The notes beneath the pieces were generated by a model. The model did not search any database. It was given only the letters and a program-made list of their open reading frames with translations, and was not told the origin of the DNA. A program made the translations under genes and the position numbers. A DNA stretch of 64,000 bases, taken from positions 310,001 through 374,000 of the forward strand of contig CAVTAV010000002.1 of the NCBI GenBank assembly GCA_963732795.1, in the 5' to 3' direction. Below, piece by piece: positions 39,054 to 47,164 of this stretch. Every line of letters begins with the position of its first letter. The first letter of the stretch is position 1. The stretch is from CAVTAV01 sp963732795 (lineage in GTDB: Bacteria > Pseudomonadota > Alphaproteobacteria > CAVTAV01).

Positions 39054-40373
39054 TTAGGCCGCGGAAGCGCTCTCGGTAAAGCTGTTAAAGACGGTTTCGC
39101 CGCCGACCACCGTGCGCAGGACCTTTCCCTGCACCGGGCGCTCGTCGAACGGCGAGTTCTTCGACTTGCTGTGGAGCTTGGTGGCGTCGATCCGCCAGGG
39201 CTGTTCGGGATCGAAGACGATGAGGTCGGCGGGCGCGCCCGGGGTAAGACGTCCGGCATCGAGCTTGAGGTGCTTCGCCGGCTCGATCGTCATCTTTGCA
39301 ACGAGGTCGATGAGCTTGATCTTGCCGTTATGGACCATCTCCAGGGCGATCGGCAGCAGGGTTTCGAGGCCCGCCGCGCCATAGGCCGCCTGGGCGAAAG
39401 GCAGTCGCTTGCTTTCCTGGTCCTGGGGGTCGTGATTGCTGACGATGACGTCGATCGTGCCGTCCGCGATGCCTTCGACCACGGCCTGGCGGTCGTCCTC
39501 CGACCTGAGCGGCGGGGACGTCTTGAAAAAAGTGCGGTAGCTGTCGATGGCCTGCTCGTTGAGGCCGAAATTCTCCGGCGACGCGCCGCAGGAGATCGGC
39601 AGGCCCATTTCCTTGGCCTTGCGGATGACGTCAACGGAGGCGCGGCAGGAGACCTGGGCCATGTGGCAGCGGCCGCCGGTCTCGGCGACCAGCCGGGCGT
39701 CGCGCTCGATCATGATGGTCTCGGCAATGGCCGGGATGCCGATCAGACCGAGCCGGGTCGCGATCTCGCCGCGGTTCATGCAGCCGTCCTCGGCGAGGCT
39801 CGGCTCTTCGGGCTTCTGCATGATCAGGGCGTCCAGGGTGGTCGCGTAGCTCAGGATGCGCATCATGACACGCGGATTGGCGATCGCCCGGCGGCCGTCC
39901 GTAAACCCGACCGCGCCGGCCTCCTGCATCATGCCGAGCTCGGCCATCTCCGCGCCTTTGAGGCCCTTGGTGGCGGCGCCCATCGGCAACACGTTAACCG
40001 GAGACGTTTCGTAAGCGCGGCGGGCGACATATTGGACGAGCGCGGCGTCGTCGACGACCGGGTCGGTGTCCGGCATGGTGACGAAGGTGGTGATGCCCCC
40101 GGCCGCCGCCGAGAGGCCCGCCGAGGCGAAGGTGTCCTTATGCTCCTGGCCGGGCTCGCCGACGAAGACCCGCATGTCGATCAGGCCCGGCGCGAGGCAG
40201 TTGCCGCCGCAATCGACGACCGTCACGCCGTCGGGAACCTTGCCCTCGAACAGCTTGGCGCCGACCGCGCCGACCTTGCCGTCGGCGGTGAGTAATTCAC
40301 CCGGCCCGTCGAACCCGGAGGCCGGATCCACGATGCGCGCGTTCACATAGGCGACGCGGGACGCGTCGCTCAT
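39054..40373 (-). CDS. pyrC: dihydroorotase-like protein, probably non-catalytic (PyrC')
   Basis: 439 residues from ATG 40373, which overlaps the pyrB stop (ATGA). It has the amidohydrolase fold (ARIVDPASGFD, APGLIDM, AAAGGITTFVTMPDT, TRLGLIGIPAIAE, RLTPGAPADLIVFD), but metal ligands are replaced: the HxH after APGLID reads RVF, the His expected in IHHVS is Gln (MAQVSC), and the PHHL motif is PENF. In Pseudomonas such PyrC' proteins do not catalyse but are required to assemble aspartate transcarbamoylase. The coupling to pyrB supports that role; a true dihydroorotase should exist elsewhere. Confidence 0.9.
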   Translation of the reverse strand: MSDASRVAYVNARIVDPASGFDGPGELLTADGKVGAVGAKLFEGKVPDGVTVVDCGGNCLAPGLIDMRVFVGEPGQEHKDTFASAGLSAAAGGITTFVTMPDTDPVVDDAALVQYVARRAYETSPVNVLPMGAATKGLKGAEMAELGMMQEAGAVGFTDGRRAIANPRVMMRILSYATTLDALIMQKPEEPSLAEDGCMNRGEIATRLGLIGIPAIAETIMIERDARLVAETGGRCHMAQVSCRASVDVIRKAKEMGLPISCGASPENFGLNEQAIDSYRTFFKTSPPLRSEDDRQAVVEGIADGTIDVIVSNHDPQDQESKRLPFAQAAYGAAGLETLLPIALEMVHNGKIKLIDLVAKMTIEPAKHLKLDAGRLTPGAPADLIVFDPEQPWRIDATKLHSKSKNSPFDERPVQGKVLRTVVGGETVFNSFTESASAA

Positions 40374-41401
40374 GACTTGCCGCCGTCGAGGACGGTGGGC
40401 GCGGGATCGTTCGGCAGCTTGGCGGCCAGGGTTTCGAGGCAGGCCATGCGCACGGCGACGCCCATCTCGACCTGCTCGCGGATGACGCTGCGGTTGATGT
40501 CGTCGGCGAGCTCTGTGTCGATCTCGACGCCGCGGTTCATCGGGCCCGGATGCATGATCAGCGCGTCCGGCTTGGCGGCGGCGAGCTTTTCCTCGTCGAG
40601 GCCGTAGAAGTGGAAATATTCGCGGAGCGAAGGCACGAAGGCGCCGTGCATCCGCTCGGTCTGGAGCCGCAGCATCATCACGATATCGCAGTCCTTGAGG
40701 CCCTCGCGCATGTCGTGATGGACCTCGACGCCCAGGCGGTCGACGGCGACCGGCAGGAGGGTCGGCGGCGCGATGACGCGGACCCGCGCGCCCATGGTGT
40801 TGAGAAGCTGGATGTTCGAGCGGGCGACCCGGCTGTGCATGATGTCGCCGCAGATCGCCACGGTGAGCCCGGCGAGCTTGCCCTTGCGGCGGCGGATGGT
40901 CAGCGCGTCGAGAAGAGCCTGGGTCGGATGCTCGTGGCTGCCGTCGCCGGCATTGATGACCGCGCAGGTGACTTTCTGGGCGAGCAGCGCGACCGCGCCC
41001 GATTCCGCGTGCCGTACCACGAGCACATCCGGATGCATGGCGTTCAAGGTCATCGCGGTGTCGATCAGGGTCTCGCCCTTCTTGATCGAGGACGAGCCGA
41101 CCGTCATGTTGATCACGTCCGCGCCGAGCCGCTTGCCCGCCAGCTCGAAGGAGGTGCGGGTGCGGGTCGAATTCTCGAAAAACAGGTTGATCTGGGTCCG
41201 GCCGCGCAGCAGGGCCAGCTTCTTCTCGGGCTGGCGATTCAGCTCGACATACGAGTCGGAAAGGTCCAGCAGGCCGGTGATATCGGCCGGCGAAAGCCCT
41301 TCGATTCCAAGCAAGTGCCGGTGAGGAAAAGAGAATGACGTCGACGGGCCCTGGCCCGCGTCCCCAAACGCCAAACGGGAGGTCACTCTCTGCGATGTCA
41401 T
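40370..41401 (-). CDS. pyrB: aspartate carbamoyltransferase catalytic subunit
   Basis: About 343 residues from ATG 41401; homologous sequence really begins at SFPHRHLLGIEGLS, so the true start may be further in. The carbamoyl-phosphate loop FFENSTRTRTSFELAGKRLGA, GSSSIKKGETLIDT, RHAESGA, GDGSHEHPTQALLDALTI, GDIMHSRVARSNI and MHPGPMNRGVEI are all canonical. It makes carbamoyl-aspartate in pyrimidine synthesis. It is translationally coupled to the PyrC-like partner. No clear Shine-Dalgarno precedes the start. Confidence 0.95.
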   Translation of the reverse strand: MTSQRVTSRLAFGDAGQGPSTSFSFPHRHLLGIEGLSPADITGLLDLSDSYVELNRQPEKKLALLRGRTQINLFFENSTRTRTSFELAGKRLGADVINMTVGSSSIKKGETLIDTAMTLNAMHPDVLVVRHAESGAVALLAQKVTCAVINAGDGSHEHPTQALLDALTIRRRKGKLAGLTVAICGDIMHSRVARSNIQLLNTMGARVRVIAPPTLLPVAVDRLGVEVHHDMREGLKDCDIVMMLRLQTERMHGAFVPSLREYFHFYGLDEEKLAAAKPDALIMHPGPMNRGVEIDTELADDINRSVIREQVEMGVAVRMACLETLAAKLPNDPAPTVLDGGKS

Positions 41402-41457
41402 TAAAGCGAAATCTATAGGCGCATGAGACGCCGGAGGCAAGGGTGTTATGACGGACT

Positions 41458-41912
41458 TCAGCCGATCCAACGCGCCCTTGCAGGATGTAGCTCGCCGCCA
41501 CCTTGTCGATGACGTCGGCGCGCTTGCGGCGGGACGTATCGGCTTCCAGAAGGGCGCGTTCGGCGGCGGCGGTGGACCAACGCTCGTCCCAGAAGGTGAT
41601 GGGGAGGTCCCGGAGCTTGAGGAGATTGGCGGCGAATTGGCGGACCGACTGGCAGCGCGGGCCCTCCGTGCCGTTCATATTGATCGGCAGGCCGATCACC
41701 AGCCCGCCGACTTCGCGTCGGTCGATCAGGGCGAAGAGATAGTCGGCATCCTTGGTGAATTTGGTGCGGCGGATGGTCTCCAGCGGCGTCGCCACCGTCC
41801 AGCCGGAATCCGAGAGCGCCAGCCCGACCGTCTTCGCGCCGACATCGAGGCCGAGAATCCGGCGGCCGCGCGGCACTTCGCTGGAAAGCTCTCCGATCTC
41901 GATGACGGCCAT
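41458..41912 (-). CDS. ruvX: Holliday junction resolvase-like protein RuvX/YqgF, damaged 3' end
   Basis: About 150 residues. RILGLDVGAKTVGLALSD is the RNase H-like first strand with the catalytic Asp; VIGLPINMNGTEGPRCQSVRQFA, ITFWDERWSTAAAERALLE and KRADVIDKVAASYILQG complete the fold. The expected end (ILQGALDRL) is one frame away from the frame that carries the body, and neither frame has a stop before pyrB; the third frame stops at about 41458. A +1 error near 41478 (CAAGGG) is likely, and a second may hide the stop. YqgF acts in 16S rRNA 5' maturation in E. coli. Confidence 0.85.
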
Positions 41913-42046
41913 GTCTGCCCCGAAGGTGGATTTTCGGGAAAGTCATGGATTGGGTGGGGAAAGGCAAGCCTCATCGGGGCATCCTTCATGTTCGGGCAGA
42001 ACGCATGTAGTCTCTTAGGCGACAGGGATGGAGAACGGACCACCAG

Positions 42047-42379
42047 ATGACTCAGCCTGACCCGAACCGCGATCATGACGACCGCAACCCGCAGTCTGGC
42101 CACAAGGTTCTGTGGGTGGTCGTCGGGGCGATCGCCGTCACGGCGGCGGTCATCATCTACCTGATCCACCGCTATCCCGGCGCGCTGCAGGACAATCCCT
42201 TGGAGCGCCCGCGTCTCGTTTATCTGGCCCTCTGGGGCGGGGCGTTGGGGGCCAGTCTGATCGTCCATTGGCGCGCCCGGCCGGGCCAGGCGCTCCGCTA
42301 TGTGGCGGTCTGGCTCGCGATCGGTGCGGCGCTGATGCTCGGATACAATCTCTATTTGGGGCATATGGGCGGCCCGTAG
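42047..42379 (+). CDS. small membrane protein
   Basis: 110 residues with three hydrophobic segments (VVVGAIAVTAAVIIYLI, LVYLALWGGALGASLIV, VAVWLAIGAALMLGYNLYLG). The RLVYLALW and AVWLAIGAALMLGY stretches recall the N-terminal membrane part of alphaproteobacterial retropepsin-like aspartic proteases, but no protease domain follows and only 86 bases remain before the next gene. It is divergent from ruvX. Confidence 0.6.
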   Translation: MTQPDPNRDHDDRNPQSGHKVLWVVVGAIAVTAAVIIYLIHRYPGALQDNPLERPRLVYLALWGGALGASLIVHWRARPGQALRYVAVWLAIGAALMLGYNLYLGHMGGP

Positions 42380-42465
42380 GGCGTCGGCGATTATGTTGGC
42401 GGGGCGCGCAGGCGGTTGGTACTCTGAGGCCGGGCGTCATCGGCACGGTCGGGGGAGGGTGGACC

Positions 42466-44235
42466 ATGTTGCTGGACTCGCGCAGACATGACCTCAAGCT
42501 CCTGCTCGGGCTGATCGGTCTCGCCCAGGGCTTCGCGCTCTATCTGCTGGTGCAGAAGGGCGTCTTCATCAACGGTCTCGACGCCGTCTCGGCGGGCCTG
42601 ATCGTCTTCGCCCTTGCCGCGCCGCTCGCAGTCTATATCGGCTATGACCCCGACCGGACCGTGGCGTCGACAGCGTTCGCGCTTGCCGTCGGTGCGGTGC
42701 TCGGGCTGGCGCTCGGGGTCAATGAGGCCCTGGTCGGCCATGACGGTCTCGACACCGGCGTCCTTTATCTCGCCGATTTCCTCACCATCGCGATCACGGG
42801 CTGCGTCGCGCTGGCCTTCTTCCAGACCTGGCTCGCCCACGGACGCGACGGCTTTCCCTACGAGGATCTGTTCGAGCACGGCTGGACCAACGCCATGCTT
42901 ATCCTCGTGGCGGCGATCTATACCGGGGTGGTCTGGCTGGTCCTCTGGCTCTGGGCGGCGCTGTTCAAGATCGTCGACATCACGATCTTCGACCGTATTT
43001 TCACGGATTCCCTGTTCGTCTGGGTCTTTACCGGTTTCGCGGTCGCGGTGTCCTTCGCGCTGGCGCGGGAGCACGCCAAGCTGGTCTATGCGATCCGCAG
43101 CCTTTGCATCACATTGGCGCGGATTCTCGCGCCGGTCGTGGCGGTGGTGGCGATCCTGTTCCTCGCGGTGCTGCCGGTGACCGGACTTGCGACGCTGTGG
43201 AAAACGTCGGCTGCCACGCCCATCCTGCTGACCTTGATCGGCTTGAGCATTCTTCTCATGACCGGCGTGGTGAACGACGGCAAGTCTGATCTCGTGATGC
43301 CGAAGCCCGCCTTATGGCTCATCGCCGTCGAGCTTGCCCTGATGCCGATCCTGGCAGGGCTCGCGCTCTACGCCACGACATTGCGGGTCCAGCAATACGG
43401 CCTGACGCCCGCGCGGATCTACGCCTTGATCATCGTCGTGATCGCCGCTGCCCATGCGATCGGCTATTGCTACGGCGTGCTGCGCTACCGGTCGAGATGG
43501 GCCGAATGGGTCGCGCGGGTCAATCCGCCGCTGGCGATCGGCGTCGTGGCGGTGGTGCTCCTGATGCAGATGCCGTGGATCAATCCCTATGCGCTGAGCG
43601 TGCGCGACCAGATGGCGCGGCTGACGAGCGGCAAGGTCGACATCGCGAAATTCGATTACGGAATCTTCAAGTTCTACCTCGGCAAATACGGCTCGAAGGC
43701 CCTGGACAGGATTGCCGCCGACACGACTCTGCCGGATCAGGACGCTCTGCACGAAAGCCTGAACATGCTGGCCGACTCCAACGAAGCCTATCAATGGCAA
43801 GCCCGGCGGCGGGGTGAACTCGGCCGGGCCACGGCGGAGGATGTGGCCAAGGCCGTCACGACAATACCGGCGGATCTCAAGATCCCGGACGATCTCGTAG
43901 ACGCGATCGCCAAGTCGCAGGCCTTCGCCATCCGGCGCTGCAAGACGTCGACGTTGTATCACTGCGTCCTGGTCCCAATGGACATCAATGGCGACGGAAC
44001 GCCGGAATATCTTTACGCGGCCACGGGCGGATTGACGCCCTTCGTCGTGATTTTCGCCCAGAATACTGTCGTCCCCAACGGCGGCTGGTCCCTCCTGAGG
44101 AGCCGGATCACGGGGCTCGATCCGGGAACCAGCGACGCCTTCATGCAGGCTTTGATCGACGGAAAAGCGACGCTGAGCCCGCCGCGCTATCCGGATGTCA
44201 AGGTCGGCCCGACGACGATTCAGATCATTCCTTAG
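42466..44235 (+). CDS. DUF4153 membrane protein
   Basis: 589 residues from ATG 42466 with a GGGGGAGGG run upstream. About 12 hydrophobic segments occupy residues 1-370 (LLLGLIGLAQGFALYLLV, GLALGVNEALVGHDG, LWLWAALFKIVDI, FAVAVSFALAREHAKLV), then a soluble C-terminal region with DPKV-type helices (KFDYGIFKFYLGKYGSKALDRI, VLVPMDINGDGTPEYLYA). The DINGDGTPEY segment is an EF-hand-like calcium loop. DUF4153 proteins are unknown in function. It converges on the DUF2207 gene, 6 bases apart. Confidence 0.85.
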   Translation: MLLDSRRHDLKLLLGLIGLAQGFALYLLVQKGVFINGLDAVSAGLIVFALAAPLAVYIGYDPDRTVASTAFALAVGAVLGLALGVNEALVGHDGLDTGVLYLADFLTIAITGCVALAFFQTWLAHGRDGFPYEDLFEHGWTNAMLILVAAIYTGVVWLVLWLWAALFKIVDITIFDRIFTDSLFVWVFTGFAVAVSFALAREHAKLVYAIRSLCITLARILAPVVAVVAILFLAVLPVTGLATLWKTSAATPILLTLIGLSILLMTGVVNDGKSDLVMPKPALWLIAVELALMPILAGLALYATTLRVQQYGLTPARIYALIIVVIAAAHAIGYCYGVLRYRSRWAEWVARVNPPLAIGVVAVVLLMQMPWINPYALSVRDQMARLTSGKVDIAKFDYGIFKFYLGKYGSKALDRIAADTTLPDQDALHESLNMLADSNEAYQWQARRRGELGRATAEDVAKAVTTIPADLKIPDDLVDAIAKSQAFAIRRCKTSTLYHCVLVPMDINGDGTPEYLYAATGGLTPFVVIFAQNTVVPNGGWSLLRSRITGLDPGTSDAFMQALIDGKATLSPPRYPDVKVGPTTIQIIP

Positions 44236-44241
44236 ACGGGC

Positions 44242-46179
44242 TTACCACCCGCCGCCGCCACCACCGCCGCCGCCACCCCCGGAGAAGCCGCCGCCGCCGG
44301 AGCCCGAGCCGCTGGAACGGGGCGATGCCGAGGCGCTGGCAATGGCGCTCGAGAGCGAGTTGCCGAAGCTGTGGCTGAAGGTGGTGAATTGGCCGGGATA
44401 GAAGCCCGGGCCGACATACCAGGTCGGATGGTAGGTCCCGTCGACCAGCGCCTTGGAGATGATGTCGTCGAACTGCTCGCTCCACTGGTTCTCGACATCG
44501 AGGGCCAGGGCATAGGGCAGGAATTTCTCGAACAGCTCGGGCGTGCGCTCCGGCGGATTGTGGAAGTTCATCCGGTCCTTCTCGGCGACGCTTAGATAGC
44601 GTTTGAAGCCTTCGATGTGGTCGAGAGCCTTCCGGCCCAGGAGGGTGGGGGCCTTCAGGAGATGATAATAGCCGAGGGAGGCCAGGATCAGCGCGGCGAT
44701 GATCGCGATGACGAACCAGGGCAGGCTCTGACTGAAGGCCAACGTGCCCGCCACGAGGCCGAACAGGAACGGCAGGACGAAAAGCGACTGGAAGATAGCC
44801 CCAAAGCCTCGGGAAAGCCGGCTGCCGAAGCCCGGCGCGTTGGCCGCCCCGATCCAGGCGATCTTGGCCCGGTTGAGCAGAAAGTAGCAGCCGACGCTCC
44901 AGCCGCCGAGCCAGGCGCTCATGCCGAAGGCCTGGCCGGGTATCGGCGAGAAGACGATGATGGCGAGAAGCGTGACGATCGCAAGCGCCGCGCCGGGCAG
45001 GAAATAGCTGGTATTGCGGGCGAAATAGACTCTTTCGAACTCATTGGCGAGCGCGCCTTTGAACCGCCGCTGTGCGGAGCTCAGGGTACTGTGGTTCGCC
45101 TGCTTCAGCTCGATCGAGGACCCATACCCCAACAGCTTGTCGAACGCCGCGCGCTCGGCCTTGGAGAGGCTCGCGCGCTTGGCGGGATCACCCTGCTCCA
45201 GGCTGAAGACCTTGTCGTCCTCGACGATCTTGATCGCGCCTTTGACGGCCATGTTCACGACCGCCGCCGTGAACGCCTTGCGGTCGTATCCCATCTCGCG
45301 GACGAAGCGGCAGCCGGCGGGCGTGAACTTCGCCGGCGGCTCGTATTGCGGCACGATCACGCCGGCCTGGGGATCGCGCCCGACCTTGGACCACATCATG
45401 GTGAAATAGCCGACGGTCAGGAGCAGCCCGACGATGCCCGCCGCCACGGAGCCGTTGTCGCGCAGGAAGCCCATCGTGCTGTCGAGAGCGGTCGGCCGCG
45501 TGACGAATCCTTCGGGAAAGGACACCGCGACCGTCAGGTTCTCGCCGGGATAGAGCGTCCGCGTGGTCTTGGTTTGGACCTCGCCGTCCTCCTGCTTGGT
45601 GATCTCGTAATCCTTGCCGCGTGCGCCAAGCTGGCCGGTATAGGCGGAGACCGATTTGATCGTCGCGCCTTTGGGCAGGAGGATCGAGGATTCCACATGG
45701 TCGATCGGGAAGATCCAGCCATTGCCCGTGACGTTCCAATAGACCTCGTCGAAATCGCTGTAATAGCCGAGCTGGCGGTCGCTGGTGTAGGAGAGACGGT
45801 AGGTGTGGACGCCGGGCGAGACGAAATGGTCGGGATCGCCGATATAGACCCGAACGACGCCCGCCGCGCGCTTCTCGATGCGGTATTGGACCGGGGCATC
45901 GTCCAGGGTCACCTTCCGGACGTCGAAGGTCGTGGAGTGCCGCTTGCTGTGTTCATCGACATAGATCGTCGGGAAATCGCGATAGATGCCGTGGCGGATC
46001 TTATCGTTCTCGGCCCGGACCTTGATCGATTCCGTAACGCTCAGACTGGCGTCGGTATTGACTTCGACATTGCTCTGGAAGTCGAGGATGCGCTCGTCGG
46101 CTCGGGCCCCGGCGCAAAGAATGCCCGCCAGGACGAAGAGTCCGACGGCGAGCCCGAGGCGCTTGAGAGCCATGGTCAC
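44242..46179 (-). CDS. DUF2207 membrane protein
   Basis: 645 residues with a signal peptide (LAVGLFVLAGILCAGARA), a beta-rich external domain (ERILDFQSNVEVNTDASLSVTESI, HGIYRDFPTIY, YTSDRQLGYYSDFDEVYWNVTGNGW), a helix at ~240, two further hydrophobic pairs and the family's glycine-rich tail (S-G-S-G-S-GGGG-FSGGGGGGG). The GTG start at 46179 overlaps the lemA stop (GTGA). LemA-DUF2207 pairs are widespread and of unknown function, possibly envelope-associated. Confidence 0.9.
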   Translation of the reverse strand: MTMALKRLGLAVGLFVLAGILCAGARADERILDFQSNVEVNTDASLSVTESIKVRAENDKIRHGIYRDFPTIYVDEHSKRHSTTFDVRKVTLDDAPVQYRIEKRAAGVVRVYIGDPDHFVSPGVHTYRLSYTSDRQLGYYSDFDEVYWNVTGNGWIFPIDHVESSILLPKGATIKSVSAYTGQLGARGKDYEITKQEDGEVQTKTTRTLYPGENLTVAVSFPEGFVTRPTALDSTMGFLRDNGSVAAGIVGLLLTVGYFTMMWSKVGRDPQAGVIVPQYEPPAKFTPAGCRFVREMGYDRKAFTAAVVNMAVKGAIKIVEDDKVFSLEQGDPAKRASLSKAERAAFDKLLGYGSSIELKQANHSTLSSAQRRFKGALANEFERVYFARNTSYFLPGAALAIVTLLAIIVFSPIPGQAFGMSAWLGGWSVGCYFLLNRAKIAWIGAANAPGFGSRLSRGFGAIFQSLFVLPFLFGLVAGTLAFSQSLPWFVIAIIAALILASLGYYHLLKAPTLLGRKALDHIEGFKRYLSVAEKDRMNFHNPPERTPELFEKFLPYALALDVENQWSEQFDDIISKALVDGTYHPTWYVGPGFYPGQFTTFSHSFGNSLSSAIASASASPRSSGSGSGGGGFSGGGGGGGGGGGW

Positions 46180-46745
46180 GACTTGGAAGAGAAGTCGACC
46201 TTGACGGGCCCGCGGGCGGCCGGCTCCTCGATTTCGAAGAATTCCGCCTTCTCGATCTTGAACTGGCCAGCGACAATATTGCTCGGGAACTGCACGACCT
46301 TGGTGTTCAGCTCTCGGACGACGCCGTTGTAGTAGCGGCGCGAGGCCTGGATGTTGGTTTCGACCTCGGTGAGCTGGGCCTGGAGCTGCTGGAAGTTCTG
46401 GCTCGCCTTGAGGTCCGGATAGGCCTCGGCGAGAGCGAACAGGGATTTGAGCGCGCCGGTCAGCATGTTCTCGGCCGCCTGTTGCTCTTTGGGAGAGCCG
46501 GTGGCGTTCATCGCGGCGTTGCGCGCCTGGACCACCTTCTCGAAGGTGCCCTGCTCGTGGGCGGCATAGCCTTTCACGGTCTCGACCAGATTCGGCACGA
46601 GATCGTAGCGGCGGCGCAATTGAACGTCGATATCGCTCCAGGCCTCGCCGACCTGGACCCTGAGACCGACAAGCCTGTTATAGGTCGTCCAGATGAAGCC
46701 GACGACCACAAGCACGATGGCGACAATGACGATCAGCGTTGTCAT
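46176..46745 (-). CDS. lemA: LemA family protein
   Basis: 189 residues: N-terminal anchor (TLIVIVAIVLVVVGFIWTTYN), then YNRLVGLRVQVGEAWSDIDVQLRRRYDLVPNLVETVKGYAAHE split into the family's helical bundle, AYPDLKASQNFQQLQAQLTEVETNIQ, SRRYYNGVVRELNTKVVQFPSNIVA. All signature segments are present. It is coupled to the DUF2207 gene. The role is unknown; LemA is an envelope helical-bundle protein. Confidence 0.93.
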   Translation of the reverse strand: MTTLIVIVAIVLVVVGFIWTTYNRLVGLRVQVGEAWSDIDVQLRRRYDLVPNLVETVKGYAAHEQGTFEKVVQARNAAMNATGSPKEQQAAENMLTGALKSLFALAEAYPDLKASQNFQQLQAQLTEVETNIQASRRYYNGVVRELNTKVVQFPSNIVAGQFKIEKAEFFEIEEPAARGPVKVDFSSKS

Positions 46746-46874
46746 GGACAGTCTCCCCTCCCAGCCAAACCGCGTTTACCATAGCTTGGCTTTACGAGCT
46801 TGTCCAAGCGCTTGCGGGGCCGCGCGCCGCGATGGTAAGGTCCGCGCGCCGTCGGAATTCTGGGAAAAATCGTC

Positions 46875-47162
46875 ATGTCGGTAGATAAGGCCACCGTGGC
46901 CCGGATCGCTCATCTCGCGCGAATTGCCGTGCCCGAGGAACAGCTCGAGCCGCTGGCCGCCGAGCTCAATCAGATCCTCGCCTTCGTCGAACAATTGAAC
47001 GAGGTCGATACCGGCAACATCGCTCCGATGGCCAGCGTCGCCGATATGAAGCTCCGCCGCCGCAAGGACGAGATAACCGACGGCGGCTATGCCGAGGACG
47101 TGCTGAAGAACGCGCCGGCCACGGAGCATGGCTTTTTCGCCGTACCGAAGGTGATCGAATAG
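46875..47162 (+). CDS. gatC: Asp/Glu-tRNA amidotransferase subunit C
   Basis: 95 residues: VDKATVARIAHLARIAVPEEQLEPLAAELNQILAFVEQLNEVDTG with the LARIxV and LNxILxFVEQL family motifs, then APMASV and LRRRKDEITDGGYAEDVLKNAP. It helps the GatCAB complex convert Glu-tRNA(Gln) and Asp-tRNA(Asn) to the amidated forms. gatA follows 2 bases after its stop. Confidence 0.96.
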   Translation: MSVDKATVARIAHLARIAVPEEQLEPLAAELNQILAFVEQLNEVDTGNIAPMASVADMKLRRRKDEITDGGYAEDVLKNAPATEHGFFAVPKVIE

Positions 47163-47164
47163 CG

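Noticed and set aside
39054..41912. A 952-codon open frame on the minus strand
   Set aside because: It is ruvX plus an out-of-frame passage across pyrB plus pyrC; the middle third has no coding character and true pyrB lies in another frame.
44617..46332. 571-codon frame antisense to DUF2207 and lemA
   Set aside because: Shadow of recognised genes; no domain motif in it.
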